Shown here: positions 44,900 to 53,636 of the stretch, in pieces
Numbering within the stretch: position 1 is the first letter of the stretch
Layout: every line of letters starts with the position of its first letter
From: Gallionellaceae bacterium
GTDB taxonomy: Bacteria; Pseudomonadota; Gammaproteobacteria; Burkholderiales; Gallionellaceae
Assembly: GCA_027448945.1 (NCBI GenBank)
Contig: DAIDMQ010000028.1
Coordinates: forward strand, 62,001 to 126,000
Reading direction: 5' to 3'
Length of the DNA: 64,000 nucleotides
Position numbers and translations under genes: made by a program
The notes under the pieces: generated by a model
The model's database searches: none
Told to the model about the DNA's origin: nothing
What the model saw: the letters and a program-made list of their open reading frames with translations, nothing else

Positions 44900-45364
44900 A
44901 TGAACAGAAGAGAATTATTGTTAAGTGGTTTAGCAGTGGCGGGTAGTTCCTTGATGGGCACCGCGATGGCTCAGGGGCATAATCACGATATGGCAGCCCA
45001 CGATATGTCCACACATGAGCATCATCACGATGCGCCTTATGCCGCCTTGGCTTTAGCGACTTCGGATTGTTTGCAAAAAGGTCAGGCGTGTCTGAGTCAC
45101 TGCCTAGTATTGTTGGGCGACGGCGATAAAGCGATGGCAGGCTGTGCACAAAGCGTGAATCAGATGATGGCCTTGTGCGGCGCGTTGCAGCAACTGGCAA
45201 ACCAAAATTCTAAACAGTTGTCGCGCGTGGCAGCGATTGCGATGGACGCCTGCAAGCAGTGTGAAGATGAATGCAAGAAGCACGCGGACAAACATGAAGT
45301 GTGTAAAGCGTGTGGTGAAAGCTGCGCGGCTTGTTATAAAGAATGCAAAAAAGTAACCATCTGA
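44900..45364 (+). CDS. Csp1-like copper storage protein with Tat signal
   Basis: 154 residues. N-terminal twin-arginine signal (NRRELLLSGLAVAGSSLMG...MAQ), then a His/Asp-rich linker (GHNHDMAAHDMSTHEHHHD) and a four-helix bundle with 13 cysteines (DCLQKGQACLSHC, AMDACKQCEDECKKH, VCKACGESCAACYKEC). That Cys count and layout match the periplasmic Cu(I)-storing Csp1 family, in which the helix core binds many Cu(I) ions. Own ribosome site (GAGGAAAAAA) and terminator. Confidence 0.9.
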   Translation: MNRRELLLSGLAVAGSSLMGTAMAQGHNHDMAAHDMSTHEHHHDAPYAALALATSDCLQKGQACLSHCLVLLGDGDKAMAGCAQSVNQMMALCGALQQLANQNSKQLSRVAAIAMDACKQCEDECKKHADKHEVCKACGESCAACYKECKKVTI

Positions 45365-45382
45365 TTTTTCTCTGCATCAAAT

Positions 45383-45412
45383 AAAACGAGCTGTGGTTGG
45401 GCTCGTTTTGTT
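45383..45412 (+). terminator. Terminator after the copper protein gene
   Basis: Arms AAAACGAGC (45383-45391) and GCTCGTTTT (45401-45409) followed by GTTT. Confidence 0.8.
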
Positions 45413-45430
45413 TACTGTGAGTGTATATAA

Positions 45431-46069
45431 GTGCCGATAACAACATCCCAATTTTCTGAAGGTGTGCCACCGATACAACGCATCGCGTTGATCGCTTTTG
45501 TATTGTGTGTGCATCTTGCGGTATTGGGTTCGTGGGCGAGTGCAAAACAAACCCTACAGACTCCGCATGAAATGTCGGTAAGCATGATGATGCCTGTATC
45601 ACCACAAGTTTCACCTGCTCCGCCCGAGCCCGCAGCACCCACGATTGTTCCTGCCAAGCCACAGGTGCAAATACATGAGCAAGCAATGCCGCAACTCCTT
45701 GCCGTACCCGATAACGCCGTCGCTCCTGCGCCTATCGCTGTACCTGATGATGCTGTGCCAACGACCCCGTCTTTACCCGATCGCGAACCGGATTTTCAAG
45801 CGATGTATCTCAATAATCCCAAGCCTTCTTACCCTATGGCAGCACGCCGCATGGGCTGGGAAGGGAAAGTCATCGTTAGTGTCGAGGTGTTGGCAAATGG
45901 TACAGCGGGACAGGTGAAATTACATCAAAGCAGCGGTCACGATGCCTTGGATAAGGCTGCCATGCAAGCAGTGCTTAGTTGGAAGTTTGTTGCTGCACGC
46001 CATGCCGGGCAGTTGATCAATGAATGGTTTTTAGTCCCTATCCCTTTTATTTTGGAAGAACACGAATGA
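45431..46069 (+). CDS. tonB: TonB energy-transducing protein
   Basis: 212 residues from a GTG start. Membrane anchor at about 17-38 (IALIAFVLCVHLAVLGSWAS), a Pro/Ala-rich periplasmic spacer (PAPPEPAAPTIVPAKP) and the C-terminal TonB domain with NPKPSYPMAARRMGWEGKV and LVPIPF. Transduces the proton gradient to outer-membrane receptors. Followed with overlap by exbB and exbD. Confidence 0.92.
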   Translation: MPITTSQFSEGVPPIQRIALIAFVLCVHLAVLGSWASAKQTLQTPHEMSVSMMMPVSPQVSPAPPEPAAPTIVPAKPQVQIHEQAMPQLLAVPDNAVAPAPIAVPDDAVPTTPSLPDREPDFQAMYLNNPKPSYPMAARRMGWEGKVIVSVEVLANGTAGQVKLHQSSGHDALDKAAMQAVLSWKFVAARHAGQLINEWFLVPIPFILEEHE

Positions 46070-46722
46070 GTCTTTTTGCTGCTACAGCCTCCCCAATCGT
46101 TAATGGCACATTAGCTGTGCTGATTATCTTTTCCATAGTCACTTGGTCGATTGCCTTGATTAAGTTGTACCAACAATGGCGTGATAATCAAGCGGATAAA
46201 GCCTTTGTCAATGCGTTTTGGGCGGCTAAAGAGTGGCAACGTGCGGCTCAACTATGTGAAGAGATGCGCGGCAAACACGCATATCTCGCGCAATCAGGTT
46301 TCGCTGAGTTAAGAGATGCGCAACAGCAAAGTGGCGCGATGCAACACTTAGGTTCGCCACAAGATGGCTTGGAGCGCAGCCTGCGTCAGACTGTGCAGAA
46401 TTTGCAGCGTCAATTGGAAAGTGGCTTGGCAACTTTGGCCAGCATCGGTTCGACTGCGCCCTTCGTCGGACTGTTTGGCACGGTGTGGGGCATCATGCAT
46501 GCGCTGCAAGACATCAGTGCCACAGGTTCGGCGAGTCTGGATGTAGTCGCAGGCCCCATAGGTGAAGCTTTGATTGCCACCGCCATCGGCATCGCAACAG
46601 CTTTACCTGCTGTATTGGCCTACAATTTTTATTTACGTCGCATGAGATTGTCTGTGGCTGATTTGGAAAATTTTGCGCACGACTTTATGCGTTTGGCAGC
46701 GAAGCACGACTATAAAATCTAA
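46066..46722 (+). CDS. exbB: ExbB proton channel subunit
   Basis: 218 residues from ATG 46066, overlapping the TonB stop (ATGA). Three helices (about 10-30, 125-150, 165-190), with GSTAPFVGLFGTVWGIMHAL and EALIATAIGIATALPAVLAYN, the MotA/TolQ/ExbB signature. Confidence 0.94.
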   Translation: MSLFAATASPIVNGTLAVLIIFSIVTWSIALIKLYQQWRDNQADKAFVNAFWAAKEWQRAAQLCEEMRGKHAYLAQSGFAELRDAQQQSGAMQHLGSPQDGLERSLRQTVQNLQRQLESGLATLASIGSTAPFVGLFGTVWGIMHALQDISATGSASLDVVAGPIGEALIATAIGIATALPAVLAYNFYLRRMRLSVADLENFAHDFMRLAAKHDYKI

Positions 46723-46734
46723 TGGTGACTCAGT

Positions 46735-47142
46735 ATGGCATTCCAAAATAATTCCAATCAAGAAATGATGAGCGAAATCAACGTCACGCCCTTGGTGGAT
46801 GTGATGTTGGTGTTGCTTGTAGTGTTTATCGTGACCGCACCATTACTGACCCAGGCAGTGGGTGTTAAATTGCCCAAGACCGTAGCAACGGGAGCGTCTG
46901 CGCCTACCAAGCAAAAGACCTTGAGTATTGATGCAAAAGGTGAGGTGAGGTTAGGCGATATCGTGGTGAAGGATGATGAACTTCAACAACAACTGACCGT
47001 ATTAGTAGAGGCACAAAAAAACTTTGAGTTGCACGTACATGCCGATGCTACCGTGCCTTATGGACGTGTGGCGCAAGTCATGTCGATTGCGCAAAAGGCG
47101 AAAGTCGATAAGCTGTCTTTTATGAGTATCGCTGACAATTAA
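46735..47142 (+). CDS. exbD: ExbD proton channel subunit
   Basis: 135 residues. Cytoplasmic N-term, one helix with the essential Asp (EINVTPLVDVMLVLLVVFI), then a periplasmic domain. Completes the TonB-ExbB-ExbD motor encoded in order. Confidence 0.94.
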   Translation: MAFQNNSNQEMMSEINVTPLVDVMLVLLVVFIVTAPLLTQAVGVKLPKTVATGASAPTKQKTLSIDAKGEVRLGDIVVKDDELQQQLTVLVEAQKNFELHVHADATVPYGRVAQVMSIAQKAKVDKLSFMSIADN

Positions 47143-47179
47143 TACTAGTCGTTCGTATCTCCCTTGATTGGAGTTCAAA

Positions 47180-48295
47180 ATGAAAGTCGGTATCCCAAAA
47201 GAGATCAAAACCAATGAATATCGTGTTGCATTAGTACCTAGTGGGGCGGGGACTTTAGTCGCAGCAGGTCATGTGGTGCTAATAGAAACAGGCGCGGGAC
47301 TCGGAAGCGGCTTCACCGATGCGCAGTACGAAGCAATGGGTGCGTACATCGTTCCCAGTGCTGAAGAGGTCTGGAATTTGGCGGATCTGATCGTGAAAGT
47401 CAAAGAGCCGGTAAAGTCCGAGTGGCCACTTATCCGTCCGGGACAAGTGGTCTTTACCTATTTCCATTTCGCCTCCAACGTAGCGTTGACTCGCGCACAC
47501 ATCTCATCGGGGGCCGTTTGTATCGCATACGAAACAGTCTCCTTGCCCAATCACGAACTACCGCTACTGACACCGATGTCAGAGGTTGCTGGCCGCATAG
47601 CGGTGCAGGAAGGAGCGAAATATCTGGGAAAACTTTATGGTGGGCGTGGTGTTCTGCTCGGTGGAGTGCCAGGTGTGCCGCCCGGTAAAGTTGTCGTTCT
47701 GGGTGGAGGTACGGTAGGTGTACATGCAGCAAAAATGGCTGCTGGACTAGGCGCTCAAGTTATCATTTTGGACATATCACTAGAGCGATTGCGTTACCTG
47801 AGTGATGTGATGCCAGCTAACGTACAGATGGTATTTTCCAATAGGCACAATATTCTTGAACAAATTGCAACTGCCGATCTGATTGTGGGGGCAGTATTGA
47901 TACCAGGTGCACTCGCACCCAAGTTGGTTAACAAAGAAGATCTTAAAGTCATGCGCACTGGTACCGTACTAGTGGATGTCGCAATTGACCAAGGTGGATG
48001 TTTCGCCACCAGCCACGCAACCACACACGAGCAGCCAACTTATATCGTCGATGGGGTTGTGCATTATGCGGTGGCCAACATGCCAGGTGGACTACCTATG
48101 ACTAGCACTTTGGCATTAACCAATGCGACACTACCTTATGTCTTACAGTTGGCGAATCTGGGTTATCAAAAAGCACTCAAATCTTCACCAGCCTTGATGC
48201 AAGGGTTGAATATCATTCACGGTATAGTCACCCATCAGAAGGTCGCCGAGGCATTCGGATTCGCTTATCATCCCGCTGAAGCCTGTCTCGATTAG
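47180..48295 (+). CDS. ald: Alanine dehydrogenase
   Basis: 371 residues from ATG 47180 (MKVGIPKEIKTNEYRVALVP). Substrate residues R15 and K (VKVKEP), H96 in FHFASN region, Rossmann GKVVVLGGGTVGVHAAKMA near 168-186, and DVAIDQGGC. Reversibly deaminates L-alanine to pyruvate. GATTGGAG before the start; ends at a bidirectional terminator. Confidence 0.95.
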   Translation: MKVGIPKEIKTNEYRVALVPSGAGTLVAAGHVVLIETGAGLGSGFTDAQYEAMGAYIVPSAEEVWNLADLIVKVKEPVKSEWPLIRPGQVVFTYFHFASNVALTRAHISSGAVCIAYETVSLPNHELPLLTPMSEVAGRIAVQEGAKYLGKLYGGRGVLLGGVPGVPPGKVVVLGGGTVGVHAAKMAAGLGAQVIILDISLERLRYLSDVMPANVQMVFSNRHNILEQIATADLIVGAVLIPGALAPKLVNKEDLKVMRTGTVLVDVAIDQGGCFATSHATTHEQPTYIVDGVVHYAVANMPGGLPMTSTLALTNATLPYVLQLANLGYQKALKSSPALMQGLNIIHGIVTHQKVAEAFGFAYHPAEACLD

Positions 48296-48318
48296 CAATT
48301 TTTTTGGGCACTGAAAAC

Positions 48319-48346
48319 AAAAAAGCACGCCGAAGCGTGCTTTTTT
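48319..48346. terminator. Bidirectional terminator between ald and helicase
   Basis: AAAAAAGCACGC - CGAA - GCGTGCTTTTTT, flanked by A- and T-runs; serves the two convergent genes. Confidence 0.93.
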
Positions 48347-48366
48347 CGTACTAACCAAACGCTAGC

Positions 48367-50073
48367 TTATCGGCTGTTACCACCGAAACCACCGCCGTTG
48401 CCAGCACGGTTACCGCCAAAGCCACTTGGACGGTCGCCAGTGCGACGAGGTGCACTGTTGCCACCACCACGGTTTTCACCGAAGCCGCGACCGCTATTAT
48501 TGCTGAAACTACGCTCTTGCGTGCGTGCTTGACCGCCGAAACCTTGGCTGTTATTACCAAAGCTTTGACCTGTGCGCTGTGCACCAAAACCTTGACCTTC
48601 ACGGCGAGGAGCGGGTGTATGGCGGCTGTCAGGCGCTTTGTGATGCGGGGCTGCAGTGTTAGCACCGAAGCCAGCTGAACGATTACCGAAGTCACGATTA
48701 CCTCCACCAAAGCCACCAGCGTTACTGCGGTTACCGCCTTCGCGATTACCTGCATAGCCGCCTTCACGGTTGCCGCCTTCGCGATTGCCAGCATAACCAC
48801 CGCTGTTACCACGATTGCCACCGAAACCACCACCATTGCCGCCACCAAAACCACCGCTACGACGTGGGCCGCGATCATTGGAAGGAGCGCTGGTACGCAG
48901 TTTGAACTTAGGCTCCAGACCTTCAATCGTGTGCATCTTGATGGTTTGTTCTGTGTAACGCTCGATACGCTTGAGCATCTGTGCATCACGGTTAGACGCG
49001 AAGGAAATCGCGATACCGTTAGAACCACCACGACCTGTACGACCGATACGGTGTACATAGTCTTCGGCAAACTTAGGCAGATCGAAGTTAATCACGTGAG
49101 TGATACCGCGTACGTCGATACCACGAGCTGCAACGTCAGTCGCAACCAAGATGCGAACTTGACCGTTACGCAAGCTCACCAAAGTGCGGTTACGCTCACG
49201 CTGGCTCATATCGCCATGCAGTGCTGCTACAGAATGTCCTTGTGCAGACAATTGATCAGCGATGGTATCTGCATCACGTTTAGTCGCAGTAAAGACCACA
49301 GCTTGGTTCAGTTCCGCATCGGACAACAGATGGTTCAACATCTTGTTTTTATGCGCAACGTCATCAGCAAACATCATGCGTTGCTCGATGTTCTCATGCT
49401 TAGCCTTAGCTGCAGAGATAGAAAGACGCTTAGGTGACTTCAATAGGCGGGAAGCCAGATTGCCGACTACGCCATCCAAAGTCGCCGAGAACAACAGCGT
49501 TTGACGTGTTGTTGGAGTTGCAGCAGCGATACGCTCTACGTCATCAACGAAACCCATGTCCAGCATGCGATCCGCTTCGTCCAAAATCAACATTTCCAAA
49601 CGAGAGAAGTCGATACGACCGCGTTCCAGGTGATCAATCAGACGGCCTGGTGTTGCCACCAAGATGTCGACCTGACCAGACAACATACGGTTCTGAACTG
49701 GATAAGGCATACCACCCAAGATACTGATGATCTTGAAACGCATATTCTTGCCATATTTGCTCGCTGCATCGCAAACCTGCTGAGCCAGTTCACGTGTAGG
49801 TGTAAGCACCAGAACGCGTGGACCTTTGCTACCAGGAATTGTAGAGGGTGTGGAAAGACGTTGCAGCGCAGGCAATATGAATGCTGCAGTTTTGCCGCTA
49901 CCGGTTTGTGAAGAAGCCATAAGGTCTTCACCAGCCAATACCAGAGGAATAGCCTCAGATTGGATCTGTGTTGGTTCTGTGTACCCCGTCTCTGCAATCG
50001 CCTTCAAAATAGACGCGTGCAAATTTAGAGTTTCAAATGTACTTTTTGTTGTAGCTGTAATTACTTCAGACAT
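48367..50073 (-). CDS. DEAD-box RNA helicase with Gly/Arg/Asn-rich tail (RhlE-like)
   Basis: 568 residues. Helicase core 1-380: Q motif (GYTEPTQIQ), ASSQTGSGKTAAF, PTRELA, DEADRMLDMGF, SATL, ARGIDVRG, HRIGRTGRGG. The tail (about 395-568) is an RG/RN/GG-rich low-complexity region with imperfect repeats (NREGG and YAGNREGG units), typical of RhlE and of proteins that bind RNA and phase-separate. A long untranslated leader (50074-50428) with two hairpins precedes it, as in other cold-inducible helicase genes. Confidence 0.95.
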   Translation of the reverse strand: MSEVITATTKSTFETLNLHASILKAIAETGYTEPTQIQSEAIPLVLAGEDLMASSQTGSGKTAAFILPALQRLSTPSTIPGSKGPRVLVLTPTRELAQQVCDAASKYGKNMRFKIISILGGMPYPVQNRMLSGQVDILVATPGRLIDHLERGRIDFSRLEMLILDEADRMLDMGFVDDVERIAAATPTTRQTLLFSATLDGVVGNLASRLLKSPKRLSISAAKAKHENIEQRMMFADDVAHKNKMLNHLLSDAELNQAVVFTATKRDADTIADQLSAQGHSVAALHGDMSQRERNRTLVSLRNGQVRILVATDVAARGIDVRGITHVINFDLPKFAEDYVHRIGRTGRGGSNGIAISFASNRDAQMLKRIERYTEQTIKMHTIEGLEPKFKLRTSAPSNDRGPRRSGGFGGGNGGGFGGNRGNSGGYAGNREGGNREGGYAGNREGGNRSNAGGFGGGNRDFGNRSAGFGANTAAPHHKAPDSRHTPAPRREGQGFGAQRTGQSFGNNSQGFGGQARTQERSFSNNSGRGFGENRGGGNSAPRRTGDRPSGFGGNRAGNGGGFGGNSR

Positions 50074-50201
50074 GTTGCTTCCTTTTTATCAAAGGGAACT
50101 AAAGTCGCACGCTCAGGGATATACATTCAGCATTAAGCTGTATGTAATTCGTTCAAGCATATCGAACTAAATAGTTCACTTGGGTAAGCGCAGGTAGTAA
50201 G

Positions 50202-50282
50202 CCACCCCTAGTGGGTGGAGGATAGACCGGCGCACAAAACATCGTTGCTAACCGGAAAACCCTAGTACCTATAAGTGCTAGG
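50202..50282 (-). promoter_or_regulatory. Structured leader of the helicase gene
   Basis: Two hairpins lie in the 355-base gene-free region upstream of the helicase: CCACCC-CTAGT-GGGTGG at 50202-50218, and an 8-base stem CCTAGTAC / GTGCTAGG (one G-U) at 50261-50282 with a CTATAA loop. Helicases that unwind RNA often have long structured 5' leaders used for autoregulation or cold induction; here this is inferred from location. No small ORF was found in the region. Confidence 0.45.
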
Positions 50283-50428
50283 CGGTTGAGTTTATATAGA
50301 CAGGCGCGATTTGAATACGCGCGAGAGATAGGTCAGATAACGATGAACTAAATGCCACTGTGTGTGGCAAGCCGCGCATTATATGCAAATAAATAATTAA
50401 AGCTAGTTAAATCTTTATGCCTGACAGC

Positions 50429-50908
50429 TTAACCAGCCGCGTTCACCTTATGTACGTTCCAACAAACCACCCCCCATATTGCAAAATCCTGCTCGGGTCT
50501 GACTAAAATCTCTGGGTAATCTGGATGAGCAGCACGCAAGACTGTGCCTTGAGTGGTATAGCACAATTGCTTCACCGTGAATTCCCCGTCAAGCACTGCG
50601 ATAACTATCGTACCGTGTGCAGCAGGCGCAGCACGATCAACGACCAACAAGTCACCATCATAGATGCCCATACCGCGCATCGACTCACCCGTTACACGCA
50701 TGAAGAAAGTCGACTCGCGGTGTTCGATCAAGTGCTCATCTAAACTCATATGGTCTTGTATCTCATCGCTCAATGGAAATGGCAGACCGGCCGATACTGC
50801 ACAGCGTAGTAGCGCTCGTTGACGGTGGAATAGCTCTTTATTCGGGTAGGTCAATGAGAGTAAGGATGCTGGTGTGGCACGACGTTGGTTGGTTTGATTG
50901 CTAACCAT
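50429..50908 (-). CDS. umuD: UmuD-like self-cleaving S24 protein
   Basis: 159 residues. Autoproteolysis site A40-G41 (VSAGLPFPLSDEIQDH), catalytic S76 (GESMRGMGIYDGD) and K113 (FTVKQL), no DNA-binding domain; all point to UmuD, the regulatory subunit of error-prone polymerase V. Starts 4 bases after the lexA stop, so it is in the LexA operon. No umuC follows: the next gene is 350 bases away and is the helicase. The partner polymerase must be elsewhere or the gene may have another role. Confidence 0.88.
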   Translation of the reverse strand: MVSNQTNQRRATPASLLSLTYPNKELFHRQRALLRCAVSAGLPFPLSDEIQDHMSLDEHLIEHRESTFFMRVTGESMRGMGIYDGDLLVVDRAAPAAHGTIVIAVLDGEFTVKQLCYTTQGTVLRAAHPDYPEILVRPEQDFAIWGVVCWNVHKVNAAG

Positions 50909-50912
50909 TTAT

Positions 50913-51506
50913 CTATCTCCGGTATTTACGTATCAAGCCTACCAATACCCCGAATATCTCCATACTCCCTTGTGGTCTGATTACTGGGAATGCAGGATTA
51001 GCAGGGCGCAATATGAATTGGCCTCGCTCTTTATCCAGAGTCTTGAGGGTAAATTCGTTATCTACGATGGCAACGACGATGTCACCCATATTGGCCGTCA
51101 TGCGTTTTTCCACAACCGCGACATCGCCATCATGGATGCCAGCATCTATCATGGACTCGCCTTTGACAGTAATCAGAGTAGTTTTAGACGGTGTGTCGAT
51201 GAGCATATCGTCGATAACAAAATATTCCCCCTCATTCGATATCGCTGCTGTCGGCATGCCGGCTTGGACAGTTGATTCAGCCAATGGGCGCGCAAAGAAG
51301 TTGCGTGTAGGCACCCAAACCGCATCCGGTGTGCGCTCCAAAAATCCAGCTGCGCACAAACGGTCAAGGATAGCTTTGACCCAGGACTTGGAAGTGATGC
51401 CCAGCACTTCGCAAAGTTTTGCGTAAGACGGGATGCTTTTCCATTCCGCGTAATAATCCTGAAGCTTGCTTAGATACTCAGTATCTTTGGGGTTGAAATC
51501 AGTCAT
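50913..51506 (-). CDS. lexA: LexA repressor, atypical DNA-binding domain
   Basis: 197 residues. C-terminal S24 domain with cleavage pair A82-G83 (TVQAGMPTAA), S118 (GESMIDAGIHDGD) and K155 (EFTLKTLDK). The N-terminal winged helix (about 1-70, PSYAKLCEVLGITSKSWVK) differs clearly from E. coli LexA. The start region carries GAAC-N4-GTTC boxes, the operator type known from Gram-positive LexA (DinR). SOS regulator of itself and the coupled umuD gene. Confidence 0.92.
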   Translation of the reverse strand: MTDFNPKDTEYLSKLQDYYAEWKSIPSYAKLCEVLGITSKSWVKAILDRLCAAGFLERTPDAVWVPTRNFFARPLAESTVQAGMPTAAISNEGEYFVIDDMLIDTPSKTTLITVKGESMIDAGIHDGDVAVVEKRMTANMGDIVVAIVDNEFTLKTLDKERGQFILRPANPAFPVIRPQGSMEIFGVLVGLIRKYRR

Positions 51507-51521
51507 GACGCATTACCTACA

Positions 51522-51533
51522 GAACGAACGTAC
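51522..51533. promoter_or_regulatory. Second, imperfect SOS box before lexA
   Basis: GAACGAACGTAC: GAAC-N4-GTTC with one mismatch (GTAC). Located 16 bases from the lexA start codon and 13 bases from the perfect box. Confidence 0.55.
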
Positions 51534-51546
51534 TGCAAACTTTAAA

Positions 51547-51558
51547 GAACGAACGTTC
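51547..51558. promoter_or_regulatory. SOS box (GAAC-N4-GTTC) upstream of lexA
   Basis: GAACGAACGTTC within the longer dyad AAGAAC-GAAC-GTTCTT (51545-51560), 41 bases before the lexA ATG. A perfect match to the core of the Bacillus-type LexA box (CGAAC-N4-GTTCG); no E. coli-type CTGT-N8-ACAG box is present. Confidence 0.75.
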
Positions 51559-51606
51559 TTTTGTCAACAAATAATCTGTGCGGCGGAGCGATGGTGATGG
51601 GAGAAA

Positions 51607-51957
51607 TTAGTACTCAGTGTATTTCTTGGAACTACCACGAACTTTATCAGCCGGATACTTCTCCGCATTCAATATTAGTTTATCTTGGGCAGCGGCCATA
51701 AGATCAACTCCGAGGGTATCGGCAAGACGAATTAGATAGAGTAAAACATCAGCCATCTCATAACTAACCTCAAGTCTGGTTTCGTAACTTAGTTGAGAAG
51801 ACTGCTCAGTAGTCAGCCATTGGAAGTGCTCAAGCAACTCCGCAGCCTCTACCATCAAGGCCATGCTGAGATTTTTGGGTGTGTGAAATTGTCCCCATTC
51901 GCGCTCTGTAGCAAAAGTACGCAATTTATCACGCAATATCTGCAGATCAGAGCTCAT
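51607..51957 (-). CDS. MazG-like nucleotide pyrophosphohydrolase (dCTPase type)
   Basis: 116 residues; all-alpha NTP pyrophosphatase with the metal motifs EAAELLEHFQW (E37, E40-like) and EVSYEMADVLLYLIRLAD (E, D). Single-domain members of this size hydrolyse dCTP and modified nucleotides (dCTPP1/RS21-C6 group). House-cleaning enzyme near lexA, consistent with but not proof of a DNA-damage link. Confidence 0.85.
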   Translation of the reverse strand: MSSDLQILRDKLRTFATEREWGQFHTPKNLSMALMVEAAELLEHFQWLTTEQSSQLSYETRLEVSYEMADVLLYLIRLADTLGVDLMAAAQDKLILNAEKYPADKVRGSSKKYTEY

Positions 51958-51970
51958 GGGTTTAGCTTAA

Positions 51971-53617
51971 CTATAGAGAGTTACGCTGCTGATAATGATG
52001 GATCAATCCGTTGGTCGATGCATCGTGTGGAGTCATAGCGGCGGAAGCAGGCAATTCTTTTAATATCTTCGCTGCCAGTTGTTTACCTAATTCCACACCC
52101 CATTGATCAAAAGGGTTGATATTCCAAATCACGCTCTGCACGAACACCTTATGTTCATAAATGGCGATAAGCATCCCTAAAGTATGTGCATCTAGTTGGT
52201 CCACAAGTAGTGTATTGGTTGGTTTATTACCTAAGAATACCTTGTGCGGAAGTAAGGCTGACAATGCCGGCTCTGACATTCCTTGCGCTTCGAGTTCTGC
52301 CCTCGCTTGTTGCTCTGTCTTACCCACCATCAGGGCTTCGGTTTGCGCGAAACAGTTGGCAATCAGGATGTCGTGGTGTTCACCCAAGGGGTTTTGACTA
52401 CGCATAGGTGCGATGAAATCGCACGGTATCAAACGCGTACCCTGATGTATCAGTTGATAGAAGGCGTGCTGACCATTGGTACCAGGTTCGCCCCAGACTT
52501 CCATACCCGTATCGTAGTCAACAGTATTGCCTTCTCGATCCACGCCTTTGCCATTACTTTCCATATCCAACTGTTGCAGGTAAGCTGCAAAGCGATGCAT
52601 ATATTGGTCATACGGAAACACTGCATTTGACTCGGCATGGAAAAAGTTACCATACCAAACACCCAACATCGCCATCAATACGGGGACATTCTTATTTAAA
52701 GGGGCATGGCGAAAATGCTCATCCATCGCGTAGGCTCCGCCTAGCAATTCTTCGAACTTATCCATGCCCAAGAACAAGGCAATAGGTAAACCAATCGCTG
52801 ACCACAAGGAATAGCGTCCACCTACCCAGTCCCAAAACTCAAAGACATTATCAGGATTGATACCGAATTTTGCTGTTGCATCAAGATTGGTCGAAACTGC
52901 CGCAAAATGTTGTGCAACCGCTTGATCATTTCCTAGTTGTTCTACCAGCCATACGCGTGCTGAACGTGCATTAGTCAAAGTCTCTTGAGTGGTGAATGTC
53001 TTGGAACTGACCACAAAGAGGGTGGTTTCTGCGCTGACCTTTTTAAGAGTCTCGCATAAATGACTGGCATCGATGTTGGAAACAAAGTGCACACGCAAAT
53101 CTTGAGATGCGAAAGATTTAAGTGATTCACAAACCATCAGCGGGCCCAAGTCAGAGCCACCTATACCGATGTTTACAATGTCAGTGATACGTTTTCCCGT
53201 ATAGCCCACATGCTTACCGCTACGAACCGCATCGCTGAAGCGACGCATCAAACCTAGTACTCGACGGACATCGGGCATTACATCCTTACCATCCACTAAA
53301 ACCGGACAATCGGAACGATTGCGCAAAGCAGTATGCAACGCTGCGCGGCCTTCGGTGCTATTGATTTTATTGCCTGCGAACATACCTTCGATATGTGCAG
53401 ACAAACCAGCTTGCTTAGCCAAATTCATCAGCAAACGTACAGTCTCGTCATTAATGCGATTCTTCGAGTAATCGAACAGCAAGTGATCAATACGCACCGT
53501 GAATTTTTCAAATCGCGCAGCATCATCTTGAAACATCTGGCGCATATGTTGAGTGTGCAAGATATTGTGATGCGCGCTGAGTTCTTGCCAAGCTGGGGAT
53601 AGGGTAAGTTTTGACAT
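51971..53617 (-). CDS. pgi: Glucose-6-phosphate isomerase
   Basis: 548 residues from ATG 53617 ([17 protein letters not shown]). Family blocks [26 protein letters not shown], the catalytic Glu in [14 protein letters not shown], and [10 protein letters not shown] / HHDILIANC near the end. Longer upstream frame overlaps glgB and is not homologous. Co-transcribed after glgB (19-base gap): converts fructose 6-phosphate to glucose 6-phosphate for glycogen synthesis. Confidence 0.96.
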   Translation of the reverse strand: MSKLTLSPAWQELSAHHNILHTQHMRQMFQDDAARFEKFTVRIDHLLFDYSKNRINDETVRLLMNLAKQAGLSAHIEGMFAGNKINSTEGRAALHTALRNRSDCPVLVDGKDVMPDVRRVLGLMRRFSDAVRSGKHVGYTGKRITDIVNIGIGGSDLGPLMVCESLKSFASQDLRVHFVSNIDASHLCETLKKVSAETTLFVVSSKTFTTQETLTNARSARVWLVEQLGNDQAVAQHFAAVSTNLDATAKFGINPDNVFEFWDWVGGRYSLWSAIGLPIALFLGMDKFEELLGGAYAMDEHFRHAPLNKNVPVLMAMLGVWYGNFFHAESNAVFPYDQYMHRFAAYLQQLDMESNGKGVDREGNTVDYDTGMEVWGEPGTNGQHAFYQLIHQGTRLIPCDFIAPMRSQNPLGEHHDILIANCFAQTEALMVGKTEQQARAELEAQGMSEPALSALLPHKVFLGNKPTNTLLVDQLDAHTLGMLIAIYEHKVFVQSVIWNINPFDQWGVELGKQLAAKILKELPASAAMTPHDASTNGLIHHYQQRNSL

Positions 53618-53636
53618 GGTGAACGGCAGTACTTTG

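Noticed and set aside
48351-49070. Long minus-strand frame of Val/Ala-rich repeats
   Set aside because: It is an out-of-frame reading of the helicase's repetitive Gly-rich tail.
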